Below are positions 14,810 to 20,866 of a DNA stretch of 64,000 bases, piece after piece. Source of the DNA: Elizabethkingia miricola (lineage in GTDB: Bacteria; Bacteroidota; Bacteroidia; Flavobacteriales; Weeksellaceae); contig NZ_LSGQ01000027.1 in the NCBI RefSeq assembly GCF_001675285.1, positions 62,001 to 126,000 of the forward strand, given 5' to 3'. Each line of letters starts with the position of its first letter. The stretch's first letter is position 1. Both the position numbers and the translations under genes were made by a program. Under the pieces are notes generated by a model. The model was not told the origin of the DNA. It did not search any database and saw only the letters and a program-made list of their open reading frames with translations.

Positions 14810-15753
14810 CCCAGTTTTTTAAGTAAGTTTTTTGAATCACAATGCTTTGTCCAACCTTTATAAGAAGCAATTGAAGCTTTGTTTGGTCTTTTTTTGAGCA
14901 TTCGGGCAAAACGTTTTTTGATTGATTTACGTAGTAAAACATGTGTGTGATAATGTTTGTAGCCTACAAAGTCAATTCCTCGTTTTGATACTGGAAATAC
15001 TTGCCAGTTATTTTTTACTGTTAATTTTAAACGCTCTTTAAAGTAGGTTTCAATTTCTTTTAAAAGCTGATGCAGATATTCTTTACTATCAGATAAAATA
15101 ACCAGATCATCTGCATACCTGAAATAATACTTTACTGATTTTTGTTCTTTGATCCAGTGATCGAAATAGGTTAAGTAAAAATTTGCTAAAAACTGACTTA
15201 AATAGTTACCAATAGGAAGCCCCGGCGCACTATCTATAATTTCATCCAGCAACCAAAGCAGATCAGTATCTTTAAATTTTCTTCGTAGTAATGTTTTTAG
15301 TATTTCGTGGTCAATGTTTGGATAAAATTTTTCAACATCCAATTTTAGACAATAGGTAGTTTTTTCGACATTTTTTAAAGCTTTGCGTACTGCAAAAGAA
15401 GCTGCATGAATACCTTTTCCTTTTATACAGCTATAAGAGTCAGCAGTAAAAGTTGAAACGAATATCGGCTCTAAGATGTTCATTACTGCATGATGTGTAA
15501 TTCTATCAGGGAAGAACGGCAGACGGTATACTTCACGCTCTTTTGGTTCATACACTTTAAACACTGAGTATTCAGATGTTTTATAGCTTTTCATACGTAA
15601 CTGGGTGTTAAGCTTCATAATATTATTTTCTTTATTCTTATTATGCAGCATAATGCCGTATCTGTTAGCCTTTCCTTTCTGGGCTTTTTCATCAGCAAGC
15701 ATCAAATTTTCGATGCTGATAATTTTCTCGTATAGATTGTTTAATCTTTTCAT
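14788..15753 (-). CDS. DGR reverse transcriptase
   Basis: 321 aa from the ATG at 15,753; the open frame runs upstream into the template repeat but those codons are not expected to be translated. Motifs in order: REVYRLPFFPDRITHHAVM, DSYSCIKGKGIHAA, KLDVEKFYPNIDHEIL (first catalytic Asp), then LPIGNYLSQFLANFYL, carrying the IGxxxSQ motif that marks DGR enzymes instead of QGxxxSP, then RYADDLVIL (catalytic YADD) and GIDFVGYKHY. No maturase or endonuclease domain. It copies the adjacent template RNA with errors at adenines to rewrite the two VR genes upstream. It lies 103 bp downstream of the template. Confidence 0.95.
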   Translation of the reverse strand: MKRLNNLYEKIISIENLMLADEKAQKGKANRYGIMLHNKNKENNIMKLNTQLRMKSYKTSEYSVFKVYEPKEREVYRLPFFPDRITHHAVMNILEPIFVSTFTADSYSCIKGKGIHAASFAVRKALKNVEKTTYCLKLDVEKFYPNIDHEILKTLLRRKFKDTDLLWLLDEIIDSAPGLPIGNYLSQFLANFYLTYFDHWIKEQKSVKYYFRYADDLVILSDSKEYLHQLLKEIETYFKERLKLTVKNNWQVFPVSKRGIDFVGYKHYHTHVLLRKSIKKRFARMLKKRPNKASIASYKGWTKHCDSKNLLKKLGCSTLAN

Positions 15754-15855
15754 TTTGCCTTTGCTTTTAAAAAAGTCGTTTTCGGAAATCCTACCAACGC
15801 CTTTTGGAAAGTGAGTTGTTTTTTGCCAAGAGGCATGGTTTGCAGTGTTAAATAA

Positions 15856-15932
15856 CATAGGTGAGAGCTGACATTCGAATTCGAGTTATCGTAATCGTAG
15901 TCGTTGTACGAGAACCTGCCAGACGAAGAACT
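15856..15932 (-). repeat. DGR template repeat (TR)
   Basis: 77 bp, minus-strand sense, between the VR1 gene and the reverse transcriptase. It contains 19 adenines, many in AAY, TAY and GAY codon-like triplets, the classic TR composition. Against VR1 it differs at 17 positions and against VR2 at 15, and all differences are at TR adenines; the 58 non-adenine positions are identical in all three copies. Beyond CCTATG at the 3' end and one base before AGTTCTTCG at the 5' end, similarity stops. Confidence 0.97.
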
Positions 15933-15964
15933 ACAGCAACACACTGCACAACCTTTATTTTCAA

Positions 15965-16429
15965 TTATTCAATTACAAAATATTCTCTGTAAATGGTTTC
16001 AAACTGTTTTCCTGCATATTCTGCTAAATCCCTGCTTTTAAAGCAAAGGCGAGAGCCGACACACGAAGCCGAGTAAACGCAAGCGCAGTCGACGAACGAG
16101 AACCCGCCAGACGAAGAACCTTCCATATCAAAATAAGGGTGATACTTATACTCGTCGTCATTATCCCAGTCAGGTTCCCATCCTTCATTTAAAGCCATAG
16201 CAATAATGCATAGCTTGTAATGTGCGAATAGTGGTTTTTGTAATTTAGTAGGAATAGTTTCTAAATCTGGGTTTTGTGGAGTAATTCCTAAAACATCACA
16301 AGCATCTTCGAAACTTTTTACTCTGTCTTTGATATCCTTAGGCTTTTCAGCAAACTTTACAACACCTGTCGCTTTATCAAAAGTGTCAATTTTGTACCCT
16401 TCCGGGATTTCAATTTTTAATTCGTTCAT
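15965..16429 (-). CDS. DGR target protein 1 (variable C-type-lectin-like protein)
   Basis: 154 aa. N-terminal motif LKIEIPEGYKIDTFDKATGVVKF is shared with the second target. Centre: ALNEGWEPDWDNDDEYKYHP. The variable segment (about residues 104-128) runs from GSSSGGFS to VGSRLCF, the GG...SRLC frame of C-type-lectin-like DGR targets. Unlike many DGR targets the protein continues 23 residues past the VR (DLAEYAGKQFETIYREYF). No signal peptide or membrane segment. The gene follows target 2 by 12 bp and precedes the template repeat. Variable positions encode F, V, C, A, V, S and similar residues. Its ligand is unknown. Confidence 0.88.
   Translation of the reverse strand: MNELKIEIPEGYKIDTFDKATGVVKFAEKPKDIKDRVKSFEDACDVLGITPQNPDLETIPTKLQKPLFAHYKLCIIAMALNEGWEPDWDNDDEYKYHPYFDMEGSSSGGFSFVDCACVYSASCVGSRLCFKSRDLAEYAGKQFETIYREYFVIE
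16044..16120 (-). repeat. DGR variable repeat 1 (VR1)
   Basis: 77 bp aligned without gaps to the template repeat. Of 19 template adenines, 17 are changed here (to G nine times, T six times, C twice) and two are unchanged; no other position differs. The 3' part, GTCGGCTCTCGCCTTTGC, is identical in both VRs and differs from the template at four sites, as expected of the IMH versus IMH* pair. An inverted repeat TGCTTT-A-AAAGCA (16,033-16,045) overlaps its downstream edge. Confidence 0.96.
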
Positions 16430-16441
16430 AATAACTGTTTT

Positions 16442-16894
16442 TTAAAGGGTTGTGAATTTCTTATAGATACTTATAAACTGAGTTCCGGCATATTTTGCAA
16501 GCTCACTGCTCTTGTAGCAAAGGCGAGAGCCGACAGCCGAATGCGAGTGACCGTAATCGCAGCCGACGGACGAGAACCCGCCAGACGAAGAACCCATTCT
16601 AAACCATGGATAATATTTAGTCTGATTATGATCATTCCAATCTGGTGTCCAACCTTCATTTAATGCTGATGCAATCAGTTTTATCTGTTTATATGCAATT
16701 TCATCATCTGTTAGGCTAAGACATTCCATTGAAAAGGTTTGTGGTTCTATACTGTGATAATTCAGCACATCATTAAAAGTCTTAATACGTTCTTTAATGT
16801 CTTTTGGTTTAGCTTCGAATTTTACTACACCTGTAACTTTGTCGAAAGCTCCAATCTGGAAGCCTTCAGGAATTTGAATTTTTAATTCGTTCAT
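16442..16894 (-). CDS. DGR target protein 2 (variable C-type-lectin-like protein)
   Basis: 150 aa from the ATG at 16,894; an upstream GTG would add 23 residues overlapping the membrane-protein gene and is unlikely. It is a paralogue of target 1: LKIQIPEGFQIGAFDKVTG at the N-terminus, ALNEGWTPDWNDHNQTKYYP in the middle, GSSSGGFS...VGSRLCY at the variable segment and ELAKYAGTQFISIYKKF at the end. Variable positions here encode S, V, G, D, Y, G, H, H and A. It is cytoplasmic by sequence. It sits in the early/middle gene block rather than beside tail-fibre genes. Confidence 0.88.
   Translation of the reverse strand: MNELKIQIPEGFQIGAFDKVTGVVKFEAKPKDIKERIKTFNDVLNYHSIEPQTFSMECLSLTDDEIAYKQIKLIASALNEGWTPDWNDHNQTKYYPWFRMGSSSGGFSSVGCDYGHSHSAVGSRLCYKSSELAKYAGTQFISIYKKFTTL
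16518..16594 (-). repeat. DGR variable repeat 2 (VR2)
   Basis: 77 bp, gap-free alignment to the template repeat. Fifteen of 19 template adenines are changed and four retained; all non-adenine positions match. Eight changed sites have the same base as VR1, including a silent CTA-to-CTT at the 3' end. A TGCT-N5-AGCA inverted repeat (16,507-16,519) overlaps the downstream edge, at the same place as in VR1. Confidence 0.96.
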
Positions 16895-16919
16895 GATATC
16901 TATTTTATAATTGAAATTT

Positions 16920-17129
16920 TTATTTTCTTCTTTTCTTAGTTGCAAATAGTGAGATCGTACCACCGATAATGGCTATAATCAGGAAGAACATAAGGAAGAA
17001 TCCCAACGGTCCCCAGATAGGAGCTAAAACCCACCACCATGACCAGTCTATTGTTTTTGTTAGTTTCAGTACAATAAATACTATTGCAATTACCGTGAAT
17101 AGGCCAACGCCTGTGTTTTCTGTTTTCAT
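16920..17129 (-). CDS. small phage membrane protein
   Basis: 69 aa with two predicted membrane helices (VGLFTVIAIVFIVLKL and WVLAPIWGPLGFFLMFFLII) and a basic tail (TKKRRK). It overlaps its upstream neighbour, the Gp16-like gene, by 4 bp. No family beyond small phage membrane protein; a holin-like or superinfection role cannot be told from sequence. Confidence 0.6.
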   Translation of the reverse strand: MKTENTGVGLFTVIAIVFIVLKLTKTIDWSWWWVLAPIWGPLGFFLMFFLIIAIIGGTISLFATKKRRK

Positions 17130-17554
17130 TTGAATTTAGATTTAGTTATGTTTTCTAATGCGACAATAATTTTTGATAATTCCTGCTTTGTCATTTGTTT
17201 AAGTGGCTTCTTTACAGGAGATCTTTCAGATTTGAGCCAACCACCAAGCCGATTAAGATCTACAAACCGCGGATTATTTGGATTAACCCAACCCAGAGTA
17301 TGGCAATGGCTAAGAATTGTCCTGTGTTGGTTGTTTTTATGGTCAAAAAGCGCATAACTGCTATGATCCATATTTTTACCAGTGTTGAAAAAGTAAATCA
17401 ATTCATCAGCCTGCAATTCGGTTAGATCCTTTATTGATGTTATCGGAGATCCGACCATTTCGGAAAGCATTTCCAATCTTTCCTCACGATTTCTAAATTT
17501 TGCGCTACAAATGGTTTGTAGCTGTGTAATCTGCCTAGTGGTTATTGTGCTCAT
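17126..17554 (-). CDS. Mu Gp16-like (GemA/DUF1018-type) protein
   Basis: 142 aa. Pattern of the Gp16 family: TRQITQLQTICSAKF near the N-terminus, REERLEMLSEMVGSPITSIKDLTELQADELIYFF (about 23-55), SHCHTLGWVNPNNPRFVDLNRLGGWL (about 82-108), and a basic C-terminal KKPLKQMTKQELSKIIVAL. In Mu, GemA/gp16 is a semi-essential early protein that affects host gene expression and DNA gyrase. It follows DUF3164 and a small membrane protein, matching the order of other Mu-like phages. Confidence 0.8.
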   Translation of the reverse strand: MSTITTRQITQLQTICSAKFRNREERLEMLSEMVGSPITSIKDLTELQADELIYFFNTGKNMDHSSYALFDHKNNQHRTILSHCHTLGWVNPNNPRFVDLNRLGGWLKSERSPVKKPLKQMTKQELSKIIVALENITKSKFK

Positions 17555-17556
17555 AT

Positions 17557-17667
17557 CTAATTTTTATCTTTAAAAAAATAGGCTCCTATTGTTACGCCGA
17601 ATACAAAACCTATAATGGTGACGGCTATACCGCCTATTAATGCTAATGCTACGTTATCAAGAAGCAT
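17557..17667 (-). CDS. 36-aa single-pass membrane peptide
   Basis: A 36-codon ORF between the DUF3164 and Gp16-like genes, overlapping the DUF3164 stop by 11 bp and ending 2 bp before the Gp16 start. The product is one transmembrane helix (LALIGGIAVTIIGFVFGVTI) with a basic tail (FKDKN). Tight packing and a clean helix support it as a real gene. Function unknown. Confidence 0.55.
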   Translation of the reverse strand: MLLDNVALALIGGIAVTIIGFVFGVTIGAYFFKDKN

Positions 17668-18286
17668 AAGAGAAATTCAATATTATAGGAATCCATTGTC
17701 CGTTTCGATTTCGGCGTTCAAAGCGGATATAATCTTTTGAGTGTTTATAGCTATAGGATTCTTTTAATAACTTAATTCCTTCCTTCCAATTCGGATCATC
17801 GAAACGATCTTCCATACTATAAAGCTTCTGCACCTGATCAATGTCTAAAGCTCCGTTTTTCCTCTCCAGACACAGCATGATAAAATCACGTGTATCGGCA
17901 TCACCTCCGAATTTATTATTGATAAAGTCTATAATATGTTGTTCAGCCTGATTTGAACGTTCGTCAAAGGTTCCTTTTCCCTGTTTTTTAAGAATGATTT
18001 TCATATCATCAACCTCTATCGTGCAGGATCCTTTTCCGTCCTTGTGACGCTTACTATATGACTGTAGTACTTCATACAGTTTATACATTAGTGTAAATGC
18101 CTTATCCCGGAATCTGGTTAAATGCAGCCCGATTTCCTCAGCTTCTGGAAACAGATCCTTTACTGTTTCAGCTCTTAATTCCTCATAGGCTATTCGATTG
18201 TCCTCACGTTCTTTTGCTTCCTGCTGCTTTCTCTCAGCTAATAAAGCTTCTAATTCTTCTGTTGTGTACTGTTTTACTTCTGACAT
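17657..18286 (-). CDS. DUF3164 family phage protein
   Basis: 209 aa, soluble, conserved early protein of Mu-like phages, often near a Gp16-like gene as here. N-terminal coiled region (TEELEALLAERKQQEAKERE), then VKDLFPEAEEIGLHLTRFRDKAFTLMYKLYEVL, and the family-typical C-terminal part from KDYIRFERRNRNGQWIPIIL. A role in sulfate transport has been listed for some relatives by misannotation; the true role is unknown, probably early DNA metabolism. Confidence 0.85.
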   Translation of the reverse strand: MSEVKQYTTEELEALLAERKQQEAKEREDNRIAYEELRAETVKDLFPEAEEIGLHLTRFRDKAFTLMYKLYEVLQSYSKRHKDGKGSCTIEVDDMKIILKKQGKGTFDERSNQAEQHIIDFINNKFGGDADTRDFIMLCLERKNGALDIDQVQKLYSMEDRFDDPNWKEGIKLLKESYSYKHSKDYIRFERRNRNGQWIPIILNFSYAS

Positions 18287-18297
18287 GGTTTTTTAGT

Positions 18298-18675
18298 TTA
18301 TTTAAGTGGATTAGTTCTGTTGTAGTACGCCGGGTTCAACTCTTCAATGGTTTTTTCCTGCAGACGCTCTTTAAATGTTGAGCTTAGGGGAGGAAAAGGA
18401 GGCATTTCGGATTGAAAAATGAATTCTTTCAGTTGTAATAATTTAAATTTCAGTTTCAATGCCTTTTCTTCCTTTTGGTTTTGTTCAGCCTGTTGTTTTG
18501 CCATACGCTCATCACGCTCTTTTTCTCTAGCCTCAGGATCTTTATCTTTACTAAATCCTGAAAAAAGCATTTCTGACATCATAAACATTCCGAAATCTGC
18601 TTTGGAAATACTGTCTACTGCTTCATTAAGCATTTTAAAATCCTCTTCTGTAAATAATTCTTTTAAATTGTTCAT
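18298..18675 (-). CDS. early phage protein, unknown (coiled coil)
   Basis: 125 aa. Starts MNNLKELFTEEDFKMLNEAV; the middle (about residues 47-75) is a long charged coiled coil (EAREKERDERMAKQQAEQNQ). The C-terminus carries KTIEELNPAYYNR. No family recognised. It lies 11 bp upstream of DUF3164 and is co-transcribed with it. Confidence 0.58.
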   Translation of the reverse strand: MNNLKELFTEEDFKMLNEAVDSISKADFGMFMMSEMLFSGFSKDKDPEAREKERDERMAKQQAEQNQKEEKALKLKFKLLQLKEFIFQSEMPPFPPLSSTFKERLQEKTIEELNPAYYNRTNPLK

Positions 18676-18699
18676 TTCTATAATTTTTATGGGTTAATT

Positions 18700-18942
18700 T
18701 TAATTTTCTGTTTCTTCTAAATCTGAGCGTTCTGAAAGCTTTTCCATTTCTGTCAAAAATGTTTCTTGCATTTCCTCGGTAGCTAAAACATGATTGATAA
18801 ACAACATACTAGTTGATTTAGCATTACAATTTTTTAGTACATGAGCCTTTTCGCCATCATCAGTGATAAATATTGCAGGATATTTAGCATCTGAAAGCTT
18901 TTGCATAACGGCAGTTACCTGATCTATTAATTCTTGTGTCAT
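18700..18942 (-). CDS. small early phage protein, 80 aa, unknown
   Basis: 80 aa. Pattern LIDQVTAVMQKLSDAKYPAIF, then DDGEKAHVLKNCNAKSTSMLF, and an acidic C-terminus. No recognised domain. It starts 5 bp after the stop of the 125-aa gene upstream, so it is in the early operon. Confidence 0.55.
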   Translation of the reverse strand: MTQELIDQVTAVMQKLSDAKYPAIFITDDGEKAHVLKNCNAKSTSMLFINHVLATEEMQETFLTEMEKLSERSDLEETEN

Positions 18943-18947
18943 AATAT

Positions 18948-19325
18948 TTAGTTAAGATTAAATTCTAGTTTTGGTTTTTGTAGTGTTTTTTCTTTTAATA
19001 GGGATGCAGGGTAATAATCCTCCAGCTCGTAAGCATAATCACAGATCTGTTTGTAATAGATCTCCCGGCTGTCTTCTATATCTTTGGTTAGATATCCTGA
19101 GTATTCCCGAACAAAACGGCGCTCTACCAATAAGCCCCACTGGTTACGATAGTATTTCCACAAAGCTTCACTATTTATCAGATCTCTGTCATTGTGATAA
19201 AACCGGATCGCCATTGCCTCACACCAGGTCACAAAAAATTTGTGTATCAGATTATCGTAATAATGATCAGTGTAACCGATTGCGCCGATGGTTACTTTTC
19301 GGAATTTTTGATTTTGTAAGTCCAT
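18948..19325 (-). CDS. early phage protein, unknown
   Basis: 125 aa, rich in aromatic residues (TDHYYDNLIHKFFVTWCEAM, then REIYYKQICDYAYELEDYYP). No family recognised. It follows the second ATPase gene by 14 bp in the early operon. Confidence 0.55.
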   Translation of the reverse strand: MDLQNQKFRKVTIGAIGYTDHYYDNLIHKFFVTWCEAMAIRFYHNDRDLINSEALWKYYRNQWGLLVERRFVREYSGYLTKDIEDSREIYYKQICDYAYELEDYYPASLLKEKTLQKPKLEFNLN

Positions 19326-19339
19326 TATTGTGAAAATTT

Positions 19340-19969
19340 TTATTGTTTACTTATCTCTGAGCCGTGTATCAGCATTGCCTTCTGCTCATCTATTACGTAT
19401 TGTTTACCGTCCAATCGACCGCCTACCGTAGCAACAAGTCCCTGAACCCGAACAATTCTATCAGCAAGCCTTTTAATCATTTTTGCAGTGGCTGTATAAG
19501 GTTCGCCACGGTCTTCGTGTGCAACGAATATGAAAAGCTTATCCGGATTCTCCTTTATAAGGAGCTGAACGCCTCCATTTTTCAACTCTTCCTGATAAAC
19601 CGTTACATTATCTATAAAAACTATTTTGGGAGCGTAACGACGGCTTAAATGAGCTCTGAGATCTTCCATAGGTACGTATTCGTAAGCCTGAAACTTTTTA
19701 TTACTGATATCTACATTTGCCCTGGTAAGAACATCTTGAAAACTTTGTCCAATTCCTTCCTCTGCACTGATGTATAAAACCTTTTCCGATTCACTCAGGT
19801 ATTTTGCTAATAACACAGAAAACCATGTTTTCCCGTTTTTCTCAGCTCCATAGATCAGCCACATTTTGCCGGATCGTTCCGGGCGTCCAAATACCGCCAG
19901 CCAGATTCCTGTAAGGACCAGTATTTTTATTTTTCTAGTGAGGATGTTTTTTACAGTATACGTTCTCAT
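19340..19969 (-). CDS. second AAA/RecA-like ATPase of the early operon
   Basis: 209 aa RecA-fold ATPase: Walker A in YGAEKNGKTWFSVLLAKYL (about 40), a KVLYISAEEGIGQSF sensor-like strand, and Walker B KIVFIDNVTVYQEEL (about 115), followed by KLFIFVAHEDRGEP. This resembles the AAA_25/RepA-DnaB type used by phages for DNA transactions. Its start codon overlaps the MuB-like stop by 1 bp (TAATG), so the two ATPases are coupled. Classical Mu has only MuB here, so this is an added replication or target-selection factor. Confidence 0.75.
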   Translation of the reverse strand: MRTYTVKNILTRKIKILVLTGIWLAVFGRPERSGKMWLIYGAEKNGKTWFSVLLAKYLSESEKVLYISAEEGIGQSFQDVLTRANVDISNKKFQAYEYVPMEDLRAHLSRRYAPKIVFIDNVTVYQEELKNGGVQLLIKENPDKLFIFVAHEDRGEPYTATAKMIKRLADRIVRVQGLVATVGGRLDGKQYVIDEQKAMLIHGSEISKQ

Positions 19970-20847
19970 TAAGCGCTGATTTTAATTAGTGTATCTAGAT
20001 GTCTCAGGGTTGTTTCTTTCTTCATGCACTGTAACACTAATTGTTCAACAGGCTTGTTTCCGGTATGGTTTGCCGTGGCAACCTGTGTTAAAAGCTCATG
20101 ACGGAACGCTTTTTTATCATCCACACCGCTCGGTGTAAGCTTTACGAACTCATCAGAAAAACGACTGAATATTTCAGCGTAACCAACCTTTTTCCCATTG
20201 ATGCCACGTTCTACTTTTGCACGAAGACCATCAGCCCCCATCATATACCATCCGCAAAAACCATCAGTAGCATTCCAAAGCTCTTTTAATTCTAAAAAGG
20301 CTGTATATTCAAGGTCTCCGGCTTCATCCAACACAATTACAGGATGATCGATTTGATTTAAATAATATTTCATATTAGCCTTCACGTCTAAGTATTTACC
20401 CTTGCTGTCAATTCCGATAGTTTTTGCCAGAAGACGAACAAAGGCTTGCTTACTTTTTGCTTGTGAACAGTCAACGTAGAATGCATTTTTCAGCGTTTTT
20501 ACAATACTTTTAGAACAAAATGTTTTACCTATACCACAGTCATCTACAAGCATCATGGAATTACTATAGTGCTGGCAGAAAGTAATACTGGCCTCAATAT
20601 TTTCATACACTTTTGTACGAACGATTTTCCAGCCTGATTTTCGGGATCCAACTTCCAGTAGTCTACCTAATTGAAGCCATTCAGAATCTGAAAGAAGTTT
20701 CTCAATTTTGCCTGTAGAAATTCTACTGTATTTTGTAGCCGTCAATCCGAAGGTTTTGGCGTAATTGCCATCAGGACCGGCATAATTATCACGATTAGCT
20801 AATAAAGCTTCTCTGACTTGTAATTTATATTCTGTAGTTAATTGCAT
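19969..20847 (-). CDS. MuB-type transposition activator ATPase
   Basis: 292 aa AAA ATPase. N-terminal helical DNA-binding part (residues ~1-70), Walker A in SMMLVDDCGIGKTFCSKSIV (about 97-116), Walker B in VIVLDEAGDLEYT (about 170), and a C-terminal DNA-binding helical domain (ETTLRHLDTLIKI). MuB binds target DNA, recruits the transposase and gives target immunity. The gene follows the transposase by 19 bp, as A-B in Mu. Confidence 0.88.
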   Translation of the reverse strand: MQLTTEYKLQVREALLANRDNYAGPDGNYAKTFGLTATKYSRISTGKIEKLLSDSEWLQLGRLLEVGSRKSGWKIVRTKVYENIEASITFCQHYSNSMMLVDDCGIGKTFCSKSIVKTLKNAFYVDCSQAKSKQAFVRLLAKTIGIDSKGKYLDVKANMKYYLNQIDHPVIVLDEAGDLEYTAFLELKELWNATDGFCGWYMMGADGLRAKVERGINGKKVGYAEIFSRFSDEFVKLTPSGVDDKKAFRHELLTQVATANHTGNKPVEQLVLQCMKKETTLRHLDTLIKISA

Positions 20848-20866
20848 GTTGATTGGTTTTTATGAT

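Noticed and set aside
14788-15753. Retron or group II intron reading of the reverse transcriptase
   Set aside because: IGxxxSQ motif, no maturase or HNH domain, no intron RNA or msr-msd structure, and the TR/VR pairs fit a DGR exactly.
15750-15944. 64-codon open frame rich in Cys, Ser, Asn and Tyr upstream of the reverse transcriptase
   Set aside because: It is the template repeat read as protein. The Asn/Tyr/Asp-rich look comes from the adenine-rich template codons; nothing suggests translation.
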